Source: Erysipelotrichaceae bacterium (lineage in GTDB: Bacteria; Bacillota_I; Bacilli_A; Erysipelotrichales; Erysipelotrichaceae). Taken from it: a stretch of 54,220 nucleotides of DNA. The DNA is taken from positions 1-54,220 of the forward strand of contig JAFRZA010000029.1 of assembly GCA_017442805.1 (NCBI GenBank). Reading direction: 5' to 3'. Shown here piece by piece: positions 1 to 6,729 of the stretch. Position numbers and translations under genes: made by a program. The notes below the pieces were generated by a model. That model searched no databases. It saw only the letters and a list, made by a program, of their open reading frames with translations, and was not told the DNA's origin. The number at the start of each line of letters is the position of its first letter. Position 1 is the stretch's first letter.

Positions 1-524
1 CAGATCTGCCACTCAAACTCGAATGATGCATTAAACAGACTGCGGCCGGGCAGCGCACTGCATCCTCTGGCCCATTGGTCTAACTGATTGGAAAAAACCG
101 GCTTTTGGCCGCGGCTGTACTTCTTGTAGCCACAGTGTCCAACGACTTCCGCAAGCCTTCCGGCCTCTTCCACACCGTTTTCCACAAGGTATTCATAGAG
201 GTCTTCCTTGTAGATGTTTTCCAGTTCCGGCATCAGTTTATGATTACAGTTAGGGTGGTCCTTGCGGTAATGTTCCGCAATTATGAGGTATGCTGTCTGA
301 GCATCGGGGGCTTCCTTGATGATTTCAAGCATCTTTTCTTCAAGCGCCGTCAGATCGAAGTAATTAAACTGATCTCTGCGCTTGTGTCTGATCAGTGTCC
401 GGCCTCTGGTTCTCAGGTGTTCCAGAAAGTCCAGACAGTCTTGATAGGTGACATATTCGCGCTTCCAGTCAGGCTTTTTCATGCTTATGCCGTTACGGCT
501 GATGAACTGATCGGTTTTTTTCAC
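1..524 (-). CDS. Unrecognised protein, 3' end outside the window (partial)
   Basis: The minus-strand frame is open from a GTG at 524 to the left edge, giving 174 codons without a stop. The GTG has an excellent ribosome binding site, GGGGAGG seven bases upstream. The protein is charged and soluble-looking, with no signal peptide or membrane segment, and has a GHCGYKKYSRG stretch near the visible end. I do not recognise a family. The same frame stays open upstream to ATG 617 and TTG 623, which has its own AAGGAG, so a 31-residue N-terminal extension is possible. That stretch contains a strong hairpin (554-588), which is why I prefer the GTG. It lies downstream of the DIP1984-like gene in the same direction but has its own -10-like box at 656-661. 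Confidence 0.65.
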   Translation of the reverse strand, partial: MKKTDQFISRNGISMKKPDWKREYVTYQDCLDFLEHLRTRGRTLIRHKRRDQFNYFDLTALEEKMLEIIKEAPDAQTAYLIIAEHYRKDHPNCNHKLMPELENIYKEDLYEYLVENGVEEAGRLAEVVGHCGYKKYSRGQKPVFSNQLDQWARGCSALPGRSLFNASFEFEWQI

Positions 525-553
525 AGGTAAACCTCCCCTTTCTTCACAAAACA

Positions 554-588
554 CTCTGCCGCCTGAAACCCTTACTTCAGCGGCAGAG
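554..588 (-). promoter_or_regulatory. Strong leader hairpin upstream of the left-edge gene
   Basis: Arms 554-561 (CTCTGCCG) and 581-588 (CGGCAGAG) pair perfectly. After a one-base bulge at 562, CTGAA (563-567) pairs with TTCAG (576-580), leaving an 8-base loop. On the minus strand it is followed by TGTTTTG, a weak T-tract, and then by the GGGGAGG and GTG start at 524. It could be an attenuator, a processing site, or simply a structured coding sequence if translation starts at 617. Confidence 0.5.
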
Positions 589-655
589 ATTCGTAAAGTT
601 TTTCCGACCGGTTTCATGGTCAAGATTGACTCCTTATTTTTTCAACAGGGCAATC

Positions 656-661
656 ATTATA
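656..661 (-). promoter_or_regulatory. Candidate -10 box for the left-edge gene
   Basis: TATAAT on the minus strand, about 33 bases upstream of the AAGGAG/TTG at 623 and about 130 bases upstream of the GTG at 524. No convincing -35 lies at 16-18 bp. The rest of the 525-781 gap is AT-rich and shows no gene. Confidence 0.4.
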
Positions 662-781
662 CAGCATTTCATAACGGATAACATGATTAATAACGGAATA
701 CCTTAACATTGAACACATTCCGGATCATGATCAGTTTTTACTGAATTATAAAAGTATGAAACCGGGCGGGGGAAAGCTTAA

Positions 782-1285
782 TTAAATGTCCAGTTCGAAT
801 TCGATGGAGTTGTTGGCGGTATCCAGGGCGATCTGGGCTCTGGCCAGCTCGTCGGATACCTTTTCGAAGTCTTCCCTTACCTCGTCGAGGGAATAGTTGA
901 TGTATTCGTAGTCGATGATGTTCTTGTTGAAGTTGGTGGAACATCTGGCCTTGGGAAGCCGGTTCTTCATGGTCTGTAGTTTGGCCTTTCGCTTGGTGAG
1001 CTGGGGAATGTACACCAGCATCTCGTCAATGGTCATGTCAAACTCTTCGATCCTGGTCGAGGAGTTGAACAGGTTGAGAGCGTGCTTCAGTTTCCTGAGC
1101 TGCTCTTCGATTTCATTCAGCCGGTCGCGGACGGCCTTGTAGTCGTAGTCCGGTCTGACCGACTCGGCGTCTTCCCCGACTGAAGCCAGGAAAGTCGAAC
1201 TGTCTCTTTCGTTCAGTAAGAGCGAAGCGTATTCTTCGTTGAGCTTTCTGAATAACTTGTTTGCCTGTGCTGATGTAACTTTCAT
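782..1285 (-). CDS. DIP1984/septicolysin-like coiled-coil protein (167 aa)
   Basis: An all-helical, highly charged 167-residue protein with heptad-like stretches (residues about 50-75 and 130-160). It has no signal peptide or membrane segment. Its layout (N-terminal helix pair, a central short strand region with FDMTIDEML, and a C-terminal DEVREDF..ARAQIALD helix ending in an IEFELD strand) resembles the DIP1984 family (DUF6847), whose biochemical role is unknown. That assignment is from memory of the family. I chose ATG 1285 over an upstream TTG at 1291 because AGAAGAGG sits eight bases before it. It follows the 292-aa gene with only 2 bp between stop and start, so it is translationally coupled in the FtsH-like operon. 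Confidence 0.65.
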   Translation of the reverse strand: MKVTSAQANKLFRKLNEEYASLLLNERDSSTFLASVGEDAESVRPDYDYKAVRDRLNEIEEQLRKLKHALNLFNSSTRIEEFDMTIDEMLVYIPQLTKRKAKLQTMKNRLPKARCSTNFNKNIIDYEYINYSLDEVREDFEKVSDELARAQIALDTANNSIEFELDI

Positions 1286-1287
1286 GT

Positions 1288-2166
1288 TCAAACCTCTTCT
1301 TTCTTTTTCTGTTCATTAATGTCATTACCGGCAACCCGGGACATGACATAATCGATCATTTCTTTGTGGCTGTGGTATTCCGCACCCAGGGCAATGAAGT
1401 TGCGGTAAGTTTCTTTCTCTGCCCCGCTGTCATCGATGAAGACACCGCCATCTTCCCGTGTCTGAGAAGCGTACAAGACGAAATCCCCGATCGGGTGCTT
1501 ACTGCCGTCAGCCACGCTGATTTCAAACACAAAGTCATCGTCATATCCCAGTACGTGTTCGATCAGTAACATGCGCTGAAGGCCCTTGTACTGACAGAGC
1601 CGGCGCAGTCTCTCCAGACACCAGGGGCTGTGCAGGCAGACCTGAACATAGTCTTCTCCATCGACTCTGAGGGGCCGGTAAACGGCAGTCTCGGGACCGG
1701 TAATCAGTTTGATTTCCGTAGTGGAAACCGAGCCGAGAAGTAAGGCGCTGTCCATGACCTGCTTGTCGGAGAGAAACTTCGGGATCCTGTCATTGTCATA
1801 ATCCCAGTAGCGGATGTATTCAAAGTGCTTTCCCTCTTTTCTGATGGGCATGGGATTTCCCGCCGTTTCGTACCAGGGATAAACATTGACATGATTGTCC
1901 CGGCTGCTGAGTTCGCTGATGCCGAAACGCTTTTCCAGTTCCAGACACTGCCGGTAGGAGCCCTCGTAATAGATGTCCGGGGACTTCCATGGCTGGTCTC
2001 GGTTGATGCCCTTGTAGAGCCTGTTGACGTCGGCCGGTCTTTCCAATAACGGCAGAACGATGCCCTTGAGGCCATAGGGAACGTAGGTCAGCTGACCTCC
2101 CTGAGGAAATACGACCTCATCTCTGAAAATCAGAAAGCCGTCTTTTACCCAATATCTCTCTTCCAT
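1288..2166 (-). CDS. Unrecognised 292-aa protein of the FtsH-like operon
   Basis: Soluble protein without signal peptide or membrane segment, rich in aromatic and acidic residues. I recognise no family. It begins MEERYWVKDG and ends in a Lys/Glu-rich tail. I start it at ATG 2166 (AGAGAG just upstream). A start at 2238 would add 24 residues but would place the perfect hairpin at 2201-2227 inside the coding sequence; with 2166 the hairpin sits in the 78-bp gap after the protease gene. Being placed between a soluble AAA+ protease and a coiled-coil protein suggests an adaptor, substrate or sensor for the protease, which is inference only. Confidence 0.7.
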   Translation of the reverse strand: MEERYWVKDGFLIFRDEVVFPQGGQLTYVPYGLKGIVLPLLERPADVNRLYKGINRDQPWKSPDIYYEGSYRQCLELEKRFGISELSSRDNHVNVYPWYETAGNPMPIRKEGKHFEYIRYWDYDNDRIPKFLSDKQVMDSALLLGSVSTTEIKLITGPETAVYRPLRVDGEDYVQVCLHSPWCLERLRRLCQYKGLQRMLLIEHVLGYDDDFVFEISVADGSKHPIGDFVLYASQTREDGGVFIDDSGAEKETYRNFIALGAEYHSHKEMIDYVMSRVAGNDINEQKKKEEV

Positions 2167-2200
2167 GTCATCTCTCTTTTCCTGCCTCCCGTAAAATTCT

Positions 2201-2227
2201 CCGGGGAAGGGAGGCACTCTTCCCCGG
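2201..2227 (-). promoter_or_regulatory. Intercistronic hairpin between protease gene and 292-aa gene
   Basis: CCGGGGAAG (2201-2209) pairs perfectly with CTTCCCCGG (2219-2227) around a 9-base loop. No T-run follows on the minus strand, so it is not a simple terminator. A GC-rich intercistronic stem of this kind often sets mRNA processing or differential stability. Confidence 0.55.
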
Positions 2228-2244
2228 AAACGGTTCATTTCGCT

Positions 2245-3528
2245 TTACGCTGCTGAGACAGCACTCTTGCCGTAGCACTCGTTGCGGATGGCCTGAACGC
2301 TGTGGTAGGTGATGGTCTTCTCTTTCATCAGTTTCTTGGCTAAAGCGTCAAGGAACTGACGGTTTTCGATCAGAATCTTTCTGGTCTTCTGGTAGTACTT
2401 GCTCATTTCGAAGCATACCAGCGTCTCTTTCTCGCTTCTCATCTTCTGACTGCTTTCTTCATTGACAATGCCTTCCCAGTTGTGAAAACCGTAGGCGCAG
2501 TAATCGTCAATGAAGCGGGAAACGATGCTGTAGGCGCGTCGGAGGTCGTCATTACAGCCGACGTCGCTGATGCCGAAGACGATGTCGTTGGCCGCCTTGC
2601 CGGCCAGCAGGCACATGACCCGGTTTTCCATGTAGTCAATGGAATTGAAGTACCTGTCTGCCTGCTGATAGGAAGTAAAGCCGCCAACATCCCGGCCGGA
2701 GCGGTCGGAGGTGGAAATGATGTTGACGCTGCCGGGCTCCAGGATCTCGGAGACCACGGCATGGCCGGCTTCGTGATAAGCCAGGGTCGGGTCGCTCTGC
2801 TCGCACTCGCTGTTTAAGGCCGCCGGGGTATGATAAATGACCTTGAGGGTAGCGTTGATGATGTCGTCATTGGTCATCTTCTCGCGGTTTTCATAGGCGG
2901 TCATGATGCTGGCCTCGTTGATGATCGACTCCAGTTCCGCGCAGCTGCTGCCGTTGAGCAGTCTGGTCACTTCTTTGTAGTCGATGTCGTCACCGCACCC
3001 CTTGGTGGACAGATAGTAGCGGACGATCTTTTCGGCATCTTCCCTGCTGGGGTTGCCCAGCTTGATGGTCTTGTCAAAGCGGCCGGCTCTGACCAGGGAA
3101 CGGGGCAGACGGTCAGGCTCGTTTACGGTCGCCAGGGCGAGGACCTGACAGCCTCTGACATCGTCAATGCAGGACTGGATGACGGCATACTCTTCCGGAC
3201 AACGGTCGTCTTCGTCGGCGAACTTGTCCATGTCGTCCATGAACACGATGGCCGGAGCATTCTTGCGTGCCTCCTTGAAGGTTTCCACGATCTCTTCAAT
3301 GAAGTCGTCGTTTCCCTTGTCTTTTCTCAGCACGTAGACCGGAACATCGCAGGCATCGACCATGTCTCTGATCATCGTCGTCTTGCCGGTGCCGGGAGCG
3401 CCGTACAGAAGGACGCCGTTGATCGGCTTGGCGCCGATTTTCTGATATTTGTCAGGGTCTCTGAACATGTCGATGATGACGCTTAATTCTTCCTTGATGT
3501 CTTCATAACCGATGATGTTTTCAAACAT
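2245..3528 (-). CDS. Soluble FtsH-like AAA+ ATPase with M41 zinc protease domain
   Basis: 427 aa. The AAA+ module begins at residue 1: Walker A GAPGTGKT at residues 43-50, a Walker B-like IVFMDDMD in which the usual DE is DD, and an arginine-finger region RAGRFDK. The C-terminal half is a peptidase M41 domain with H252EAGH256 and the downstream acidic zinc-ligand region ISDVGCNDDLRRA. Unlike housekeeping FtsH (about 600-700 aa) there is no N-terminal pair of membrane segments, so it should be cytosolic. ATG 3528 is preceded by GGGGGAAAG. The zinc ligands appear intact; the Asp-for-Glu change in Walker B may slow ATP hydrolysis. It heads an operon with the 292-aa and DIP1984-like genes, divergent from a winged-helix-like gene. 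Confidence 0.85.
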   Translation of the reverse strand: MFENIIGYEDIKEELSVIIDMFRDPDKYQKIGAKPINGVLLYGAPGTGKTTMIRDMVDACDVPVYVLRKDKGNDDFIEEIVETFKEARKNAPAIVFMDDMDKFADEDDRCPEEYAVIQSCIDDVRGCQVLALATVNEPDRLPRSLVRAGRFDKTIKLGNPSREDAEKIVRYYLSTKGCGDDIDYKEVTRLLNGSSCAELESIINEASIMTAYENREKMTNDDIINATLKVIYHTPAALNSECEQSDPTLAYHEAGHAVVSEILEPGSVNIISTSDRSGRDVGGFTSYQQADRYFNSIDYMENRVMCLLAGKAANDIVFGISDVGCNDDLRRAYSIVSRFIDDYCAYGFHNWEGIVNEESSQKMRSEKETLVCFEMSKYYQKTRKILIENRQFLDALAKKLMKEKTITYHSVQAIRNECYGKSAVSAA

Positions 3529-3586
3529 TCTGCTTTCCCCCTTTTCTATATTTGCGAATGAATAATAACAGATTCATACTTAATTC

Positions 3587-3615
3587 TTGGACAAACTGAT
3601 GTCGTTTGTGATAAT
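3587..3615 (+). promoter_or_regulatory. Promoter for the winged-helix-like gene; possible overlapping divergent -35
   Basis: TTGGAC at 3587-3592, a 17-bp spacer and GATAAT at 3610-3615, about 30 bp upstream of ATG 3646. On the minus strand the same -35 region reads TTGTCC, with TGTTAT 18 bp further toward the protease gene. The two divergent units may therefore share overlapping -35 boxes. Confidence 0.55.
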
Positions 3616-3645
3616 GTGTAAATGAATTAATGAGAGGACGGACAC

Positions 3646-4203
3646 ATGTACATTGAAGGCCGCCATGACAAGCCGTATTCCGAGAAGCTGCATGACCAGC
3701 TGTTCATTCTGGGAATGCTGATCTGGAACAATAACGAACTCCCCGGATATCTTCTTGACAATTACTGTGGAAAATCCGAAAGGACTTACCGGCGCTACTT
3801 TCGCCAGCTTCATGAAAGCGGGCTGATCCCCGAAGTGCGGCGCAGCCGCTCCAGGGATCTTAAGGGCGGCGTCAACTGGCGCCTTGCGGTTGCCCAGCAA
3901 CAGGACGCTGTTGATCTGAATGACTTTCTGGAAGTCTACTGTGCTGCCCGCCCGAATCCCCAAGACCGGCTTTACCGCTGCGGGCGGCTGCTCATCTTCT
4001 CGCTTGGGTACTGTTACTACCGGAGCGAAGATGATGAAGAAGCGGGCAGCGGAAGAGACTGGGAAACGGCTGACGGCATAAGTTATTACGTGCCGGTCAT
4101 CGACCAAAGCGACATGTACGTCTCCCTTTCCCGGCGCTGCCGGCAGCGGGACCATAGGCTGGTCCGGCAGGTCCTGCTGGAAATACTTAAGTCCGATAAC
4201 TGA
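3646..4203 (+). CDS. Winged-helix-like DNA-binding protein, divergent from protease operon
   Basis: 185 aa. Residues about 15-65 look like a replication-initiator or WYL-type winged helix: a helix (DQLFILGMLIW), a turn, and a recognition-like helix in the CGKSERTYRRYFRQLHESG stretch, followed by a basic wing. The rest is aromatic and ends without a recognised effector domain. GAGAGGACG precedes the ATG. Its divergent position next to the FtsH-like operon suggests that it regulates that operon and itself. A hairpin terminator follows immediately. The HTH reading is by eye; the family is not named. Confidence 0.7.
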   Translation: MYIEGRHDKPYSEKLHDQLFILGMLIWNNNELPGYLLDNYCGKSERTYRRYFRQLHESGLIPEVRRSRSRDLKGGVNWRLAVAQQQDAVDLNDFLEVYCAARPNPQDRLYRCGRLLIFSLGYCYYRSEDDEEAGSGRDWETADGISYYVPVIDQSDMYVSLSRRCRQRDHRLVRQVLLEILKSDN

Positions 4204-4230
4204 AGCTGACTGTCCGGTCAGCTTTCTTTC
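4203..4230 (+). terminator. Rho-independent terminator after the winged-helix-like gene
   Basis: AAGCTGAC (4203-4210) pairs with GTCAGCTT (4217-4224) around a 6-base loop, followed by TCTTTCT. It starts at the last base of the stop codon. Confidence 0.7.
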
Positions 4231-4341
4231 TGAATGACGCGGGGCTATTGTAGCACCGGTTCTGGAAAAAAGGCAACTTAATATCCGGGCTTTACGTCAA
4301 AAGGCTTTCCTAACCCAGATATGTGGGTTGTTTTCAGGCGG

Positions 4342-4530
4342 CTAACAACCCGCCAGCATTTCCGCAAACTGGCTTTCTGTGATGATCTGCGTGCCCAGGG
4401 ACATGGTCGCTCCCAGCTTTCGGGCGCCCGGCATGACGCCGACGATCAGGATGTCGGTATTGCGGGAAACCGACTCGCTGACGTTGGCGCCCATCAGTCT
4501 CAGCACCTCGGTGGCCTGCTGGCGGGTCAT
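4342..4530 (-). pseudogene. Orphan BRCT-domain fragment (62 codons from ATG)
   Basis: The translation carries most of a BRCT domain like that at the C-terminus of NAD-dependent DNA ligase: MTRQQATEVLRLMG, then VSRNTDILIVG, then a terminal ITESQFAEML helix. The frame continues upstream to 4583 with residues resembling the missing first BRCT strand (ITQYFTLSNMTR), but no start codon occurs there and ATG 4530 has no Shine-Dalgarno. It is therefore best read as a decayed fragment of a ligA- or exonuclease-type gene, though a micro-protein is possible because a consensus promoter lies just upstream. A weak hairpin (AACCCA/TGGGTT, 4313-4330) follows. The rest of the 4231-4690 gap holds nothing else that I can support. 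Confidence 0.55.
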
Positions 4531-4580
4531 GTTGGAAAGGGTGAAATATTGTGTGATGGGTTTTGGTTGATTGCCGGGTC

Positions 4581-4608
4581 ATTATAACACCGTTTACGGG
4601 CATGTCAA
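4581..4608 (-). promoter_or_regulatory. Consensus sigma-A promoter in front of the BRCT fragment
   Basis: On the minus strand, TTGACA (4608-4603) and TATAAT (4586-4581) are separated by 16 bp. Both boxes match the consensus perfectly, one of the strongest promoters in the window. Transcription would begin near 4574 and run leftward across the BRCT remnant. Confidence 0.75.
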
Positions 4609-4635
4609 CTAATAACTCGTAAGATTCTCCAAAGT

Positions 4636-4662
4636 CAGAAAACAGCCCAGACATCTGGGCTG
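4636..4662 (-). terminator. Terminator of the WYL-domain gene
   Basis: On the minus strand CAGCCCAG-ATGT-CTGGGCTG (8-bp stem) is followed by TTTTC, 28 bp after the stop codon at 4691. Confidence 0.8.
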
Positions 4663-4690
4663 TCGTTGTCGTATTCCGGTTTTACGGCGG

Positions 4691-6418
4691 TCAGCTTATC
4701 GGCCGGTAGGATTCCGCAAAGCGGCTTACCACCAGGTCTCTCGCCAGCATTCTTTCCTCGTTTTCCGTGAGATAGCGCGGGCTGTTCAGTTCGTACAACT
4801 TGCAGACCCTTCTGGCCCGCCAGAGGGCAAACAGGCAGGCCGGGCCGTTGCCCCGGATCCGCCGGGCAGCTTCGGCGCTGTGATCGTCGCTCTGATAATC
4901 CCGGATATAGGCGTCCCAGACTTTCCTTTCAGCTGCGCTCAGGTCGTCCGGGGATTTGCGGCGGGAGATGATTTCTAACGACTTCAGCAGCCTGGCCACT
5001 TCCCGCCCCAGTTTCTCAGCGTCTTTTCCGTTCCAGTTAAGCTTTACTTCCGCGGCGACGGTATGATGCTGCCAGCCTTCTTCGTCAGTTTCCCGGTCAT
5101 ACTCTTCCTCAAAGCGGAACTCTCCGGTTTCGGCGTACTGAGCATAAAGGGCTTTGACGTAGGTGAGTGCATCAAATCCCCTGAGCAGCCGGAACTCCTG
5201 CTGGTCGATGGCCTGACCCAGCCGTTCGATCAGCTGCTGAGCTGCGATTTCTTCTTCCGGCTTTTCCGCCTTCAGCTTCTCAAACCAGTCTTCCTCATTA
5301 CCGATCAGTTCGCCTTCCGAATCCCTGATGCTGATGAAGAGGTTGTCGTCAAGAGGCTCTTCTTCCGGCTGGTAGAGATTGTGAAGCTTGGCTATCTTGA
5401 TCTTTGCCAGCTTGGCCTGCGCCTGCGGCCAGATGATCTTTCCCAGCTGGTAATGGGCAAACATGTAGTCAGCCCCGTCACCGTAAATGTCCCGGATCAG
5501 CGCATAGGTCTTCTGGCGGCCTTCAAAGGCGATGACGTTGTTTTCGCCGAAGTGGGCTTCCAGCGTCTTCAGACACTGCCTGCCGGAAGCCGGCCGGCCC
5601 TTCAGCATGTGAAAACTGTTCTTTTCAATCTGCTGTTCATCCGGCAGTTCCACCAAAAGGTGGTAATTGTAACGCCGGGACGGATTGGAAGTCTCCACCC
5701 GGGCCAGCAGGCTGTCGTCGATGTACTGGTAGTTTCTGGCCATGTACATCGGCCGGCTCTTGTACACCGGGTCGACATAAAGGTTTGAAATCTCGCTGAT
5801 CTTAACCTGCAGAAGGTAGAAATCATCGTTCTGCTGCCAGCCGTAAAGCAGATACATCCGGTGTTTTTTCTCAAAGATGCGGTAGGGACTGCTGTCGACT
5901 CTGATTTTCTCTCCGGTTTTGGAATCGGGGCAGTAATCAAAATACAGGACGCTTCCCTTCTTAATGGCTTCATCAATGATCGCGATCTTCTCAGTCTCGG
6001 ACTTGTCCTTTTTCCCTTTTTTCAGATAAGACCTTTCATTCAGTTCAACGAACTCAGGACCCAGGTAAGAAGAAAGTTTCCGGACAAAAGCGATCCTGTC
6101 GTCTTTGGACAGATGTTTATCGTTTTTCAGATATTCAATAAGGTAGAGGATCTCTCCGTTGGTGAAATACCGGGAATTAAGGTAAAACCCGGGGTTAGAA
6201 CGCGTACCTTTCTTAACGTCATAGCCGTAATCAGGAAGATAGTGCAGGATCTTGTTAATGGTGTTGTGGGTCGGCCCGTAACCGTAACGCCCTTTGATCA
6301 GCGCTTCGATTTCCCTGACTCCCAGATGACGGTACTGATCGCTGTATTCCCTCAGGCACTGCAGCACCATCAGGGCATTATAATTGAGCAGTTTTACATC
6401 ATTCATTTTTTCTGCCAT
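4691..6418 (-). CDS. WYL-domain transcriptional regulator with long C-terminal extension
   Basis: 575 aa. Residues about 10-75 form a predicted winged helix (HLGVREIEALIKGRYG, then NTINKILHYL). Residues about 140-235 look like a WYL ligand-binding domain (ALI-like start, DSSPYRIFEKKHRMYLLYGW, then LQVKISEISNLYV). A WYL C-terminal-like region follows to about 330. The last 240 residues are an acidic, helical extension that I do not recognise; typical WYL regulators are about 300-350 aa. AAGGAG lies 11 bases before ATG 6418. WYL proteins regulate stress, defence or repair genes in response to nucleic-acid-like ligands. The target is unknown; it has its own promoter and terminator. Confidence 0.75.
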   Translation of the reverse strand: MAEKMNDVKLLNYNALMVLQCLREYSDQYRHLGVREIEALIKGRYGYGPTHNTINKILHYLPDYGYDVKKGTRSNPGFYLNSRYFTNGEILYLIEYLKNDKHLSKDDRIAFVRKLSSYLGPEFVELNERSYLKKGKKDKSETEKIAIIDEAIKKGSVLYFDYCPDSKTGEKIRVDSSPYRIFEKKHRMYLLYGWQQNDDFYLLQVKISEISNLYVDPVYKSRPMYMARNYQYIDDSLLARVETSNPSRRYNYHLLVELPDEQQIEKNSFHMLKGRPASGRQCLKTLEAHFGENNVIAFEGRQKTYALIRDIYGDGADYMFAHYQLGKIIWPQAQAKLAKIKIAKLHNLYQPEEEPLDDNLFISIRDSEGELIGNEEDWFEKLKAEKPEEEIAAQQLIERLGQAIDQQEFRLLRGFDALTYVKALYAQYAETGEFRFEEEYDRETDEEGWQHHTVAAEVKLNWNGKDAEKLGREVARLLKSLEIISRRKSPDDLSAAERKVWDAYIRDYQSDDHSAEAARRIRGNGPACLFALWRARRVCKLYELNSPRYLTENEERMLARDLVVSRFAESYRPIS

Positions 6419-6502
6419 GTTATCTCTTCTCCTTCAGGCAAGATACTACCACACCGATTGAACATTATTACTTAAACAGACAGTCATCCCGTCATTAAAA
6501 AC

Positions 6503-6530
6503 ATTATAGCCCACATATAAGGGATGTAAA
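6503..6530 (-). promoter_or_regulatory. Promoter of the WYL-domain gene
   Basis: TTTACA (6530-6525), a 16-bp spacer and TATAAT (6508-6503) on the minus strand, about 85 bp upstream of ATG 6418. The remainder of the 6419-6729 gap holds only the small inverted repeat AAGCCG/CGGCTT near 6612-6630 and the terminator at 6659-6706; I see no gene. Confidence 0.6.
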
Positions 6531-6658
6531 ATACCAAGAGTCTGTAGCCGGCATTCTATCATTCCGATGCTATACATTTGGTTTATGCAAATCTGCAATG
6601 CGATTATGCATAAGCCGATCACCACGGCTTCATATGATTTCCTCTATTCATTTCGTTT

Positions 6659-6706
6659 AAAAGACAGCTTTCCCGCAGACATTTTCTCTCTGCCCTGCTG
6701 TCTTTT
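6659..6706 (-). terminator. Terminator of the phosphodiester-glycosidase-like gene
   Basis: AAAAGACAGC (6659-6668) pairs with GCTGTCTTTT (6697-6706), with an inner GCAGA/TCTGC pairing. On the minus strand the stem ends in a T-run. It lies 24 bp past the stop at 6730. Confidence 0.75.
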
Positions 6707-6729
6707 CCCTTGTATTATTTTATGTCAGA

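Noticed and set aside
3580..4155. Minus-strand open frame opposite the winged-helix-like gene
   Set aside because: It lacks a ribosome site and family resemblance, while the plus-strand frame has a promoter, a Shine-Dalgarno and a terminator.
1..6500. Mobile element carrying the accessory genes
   Set aside because: I saw no transposase, integrase, terminal inverted repeats or attachment-site duplication, and base composition is like the rest.
6541..6650. Repeated TTATGCA words and an AAGCCG/CGGCTT inverted repeat as a small RNA gene
   Set aside because: There is no promoter-plus-terminator pairing on either strand and the stem is only 6 bp.
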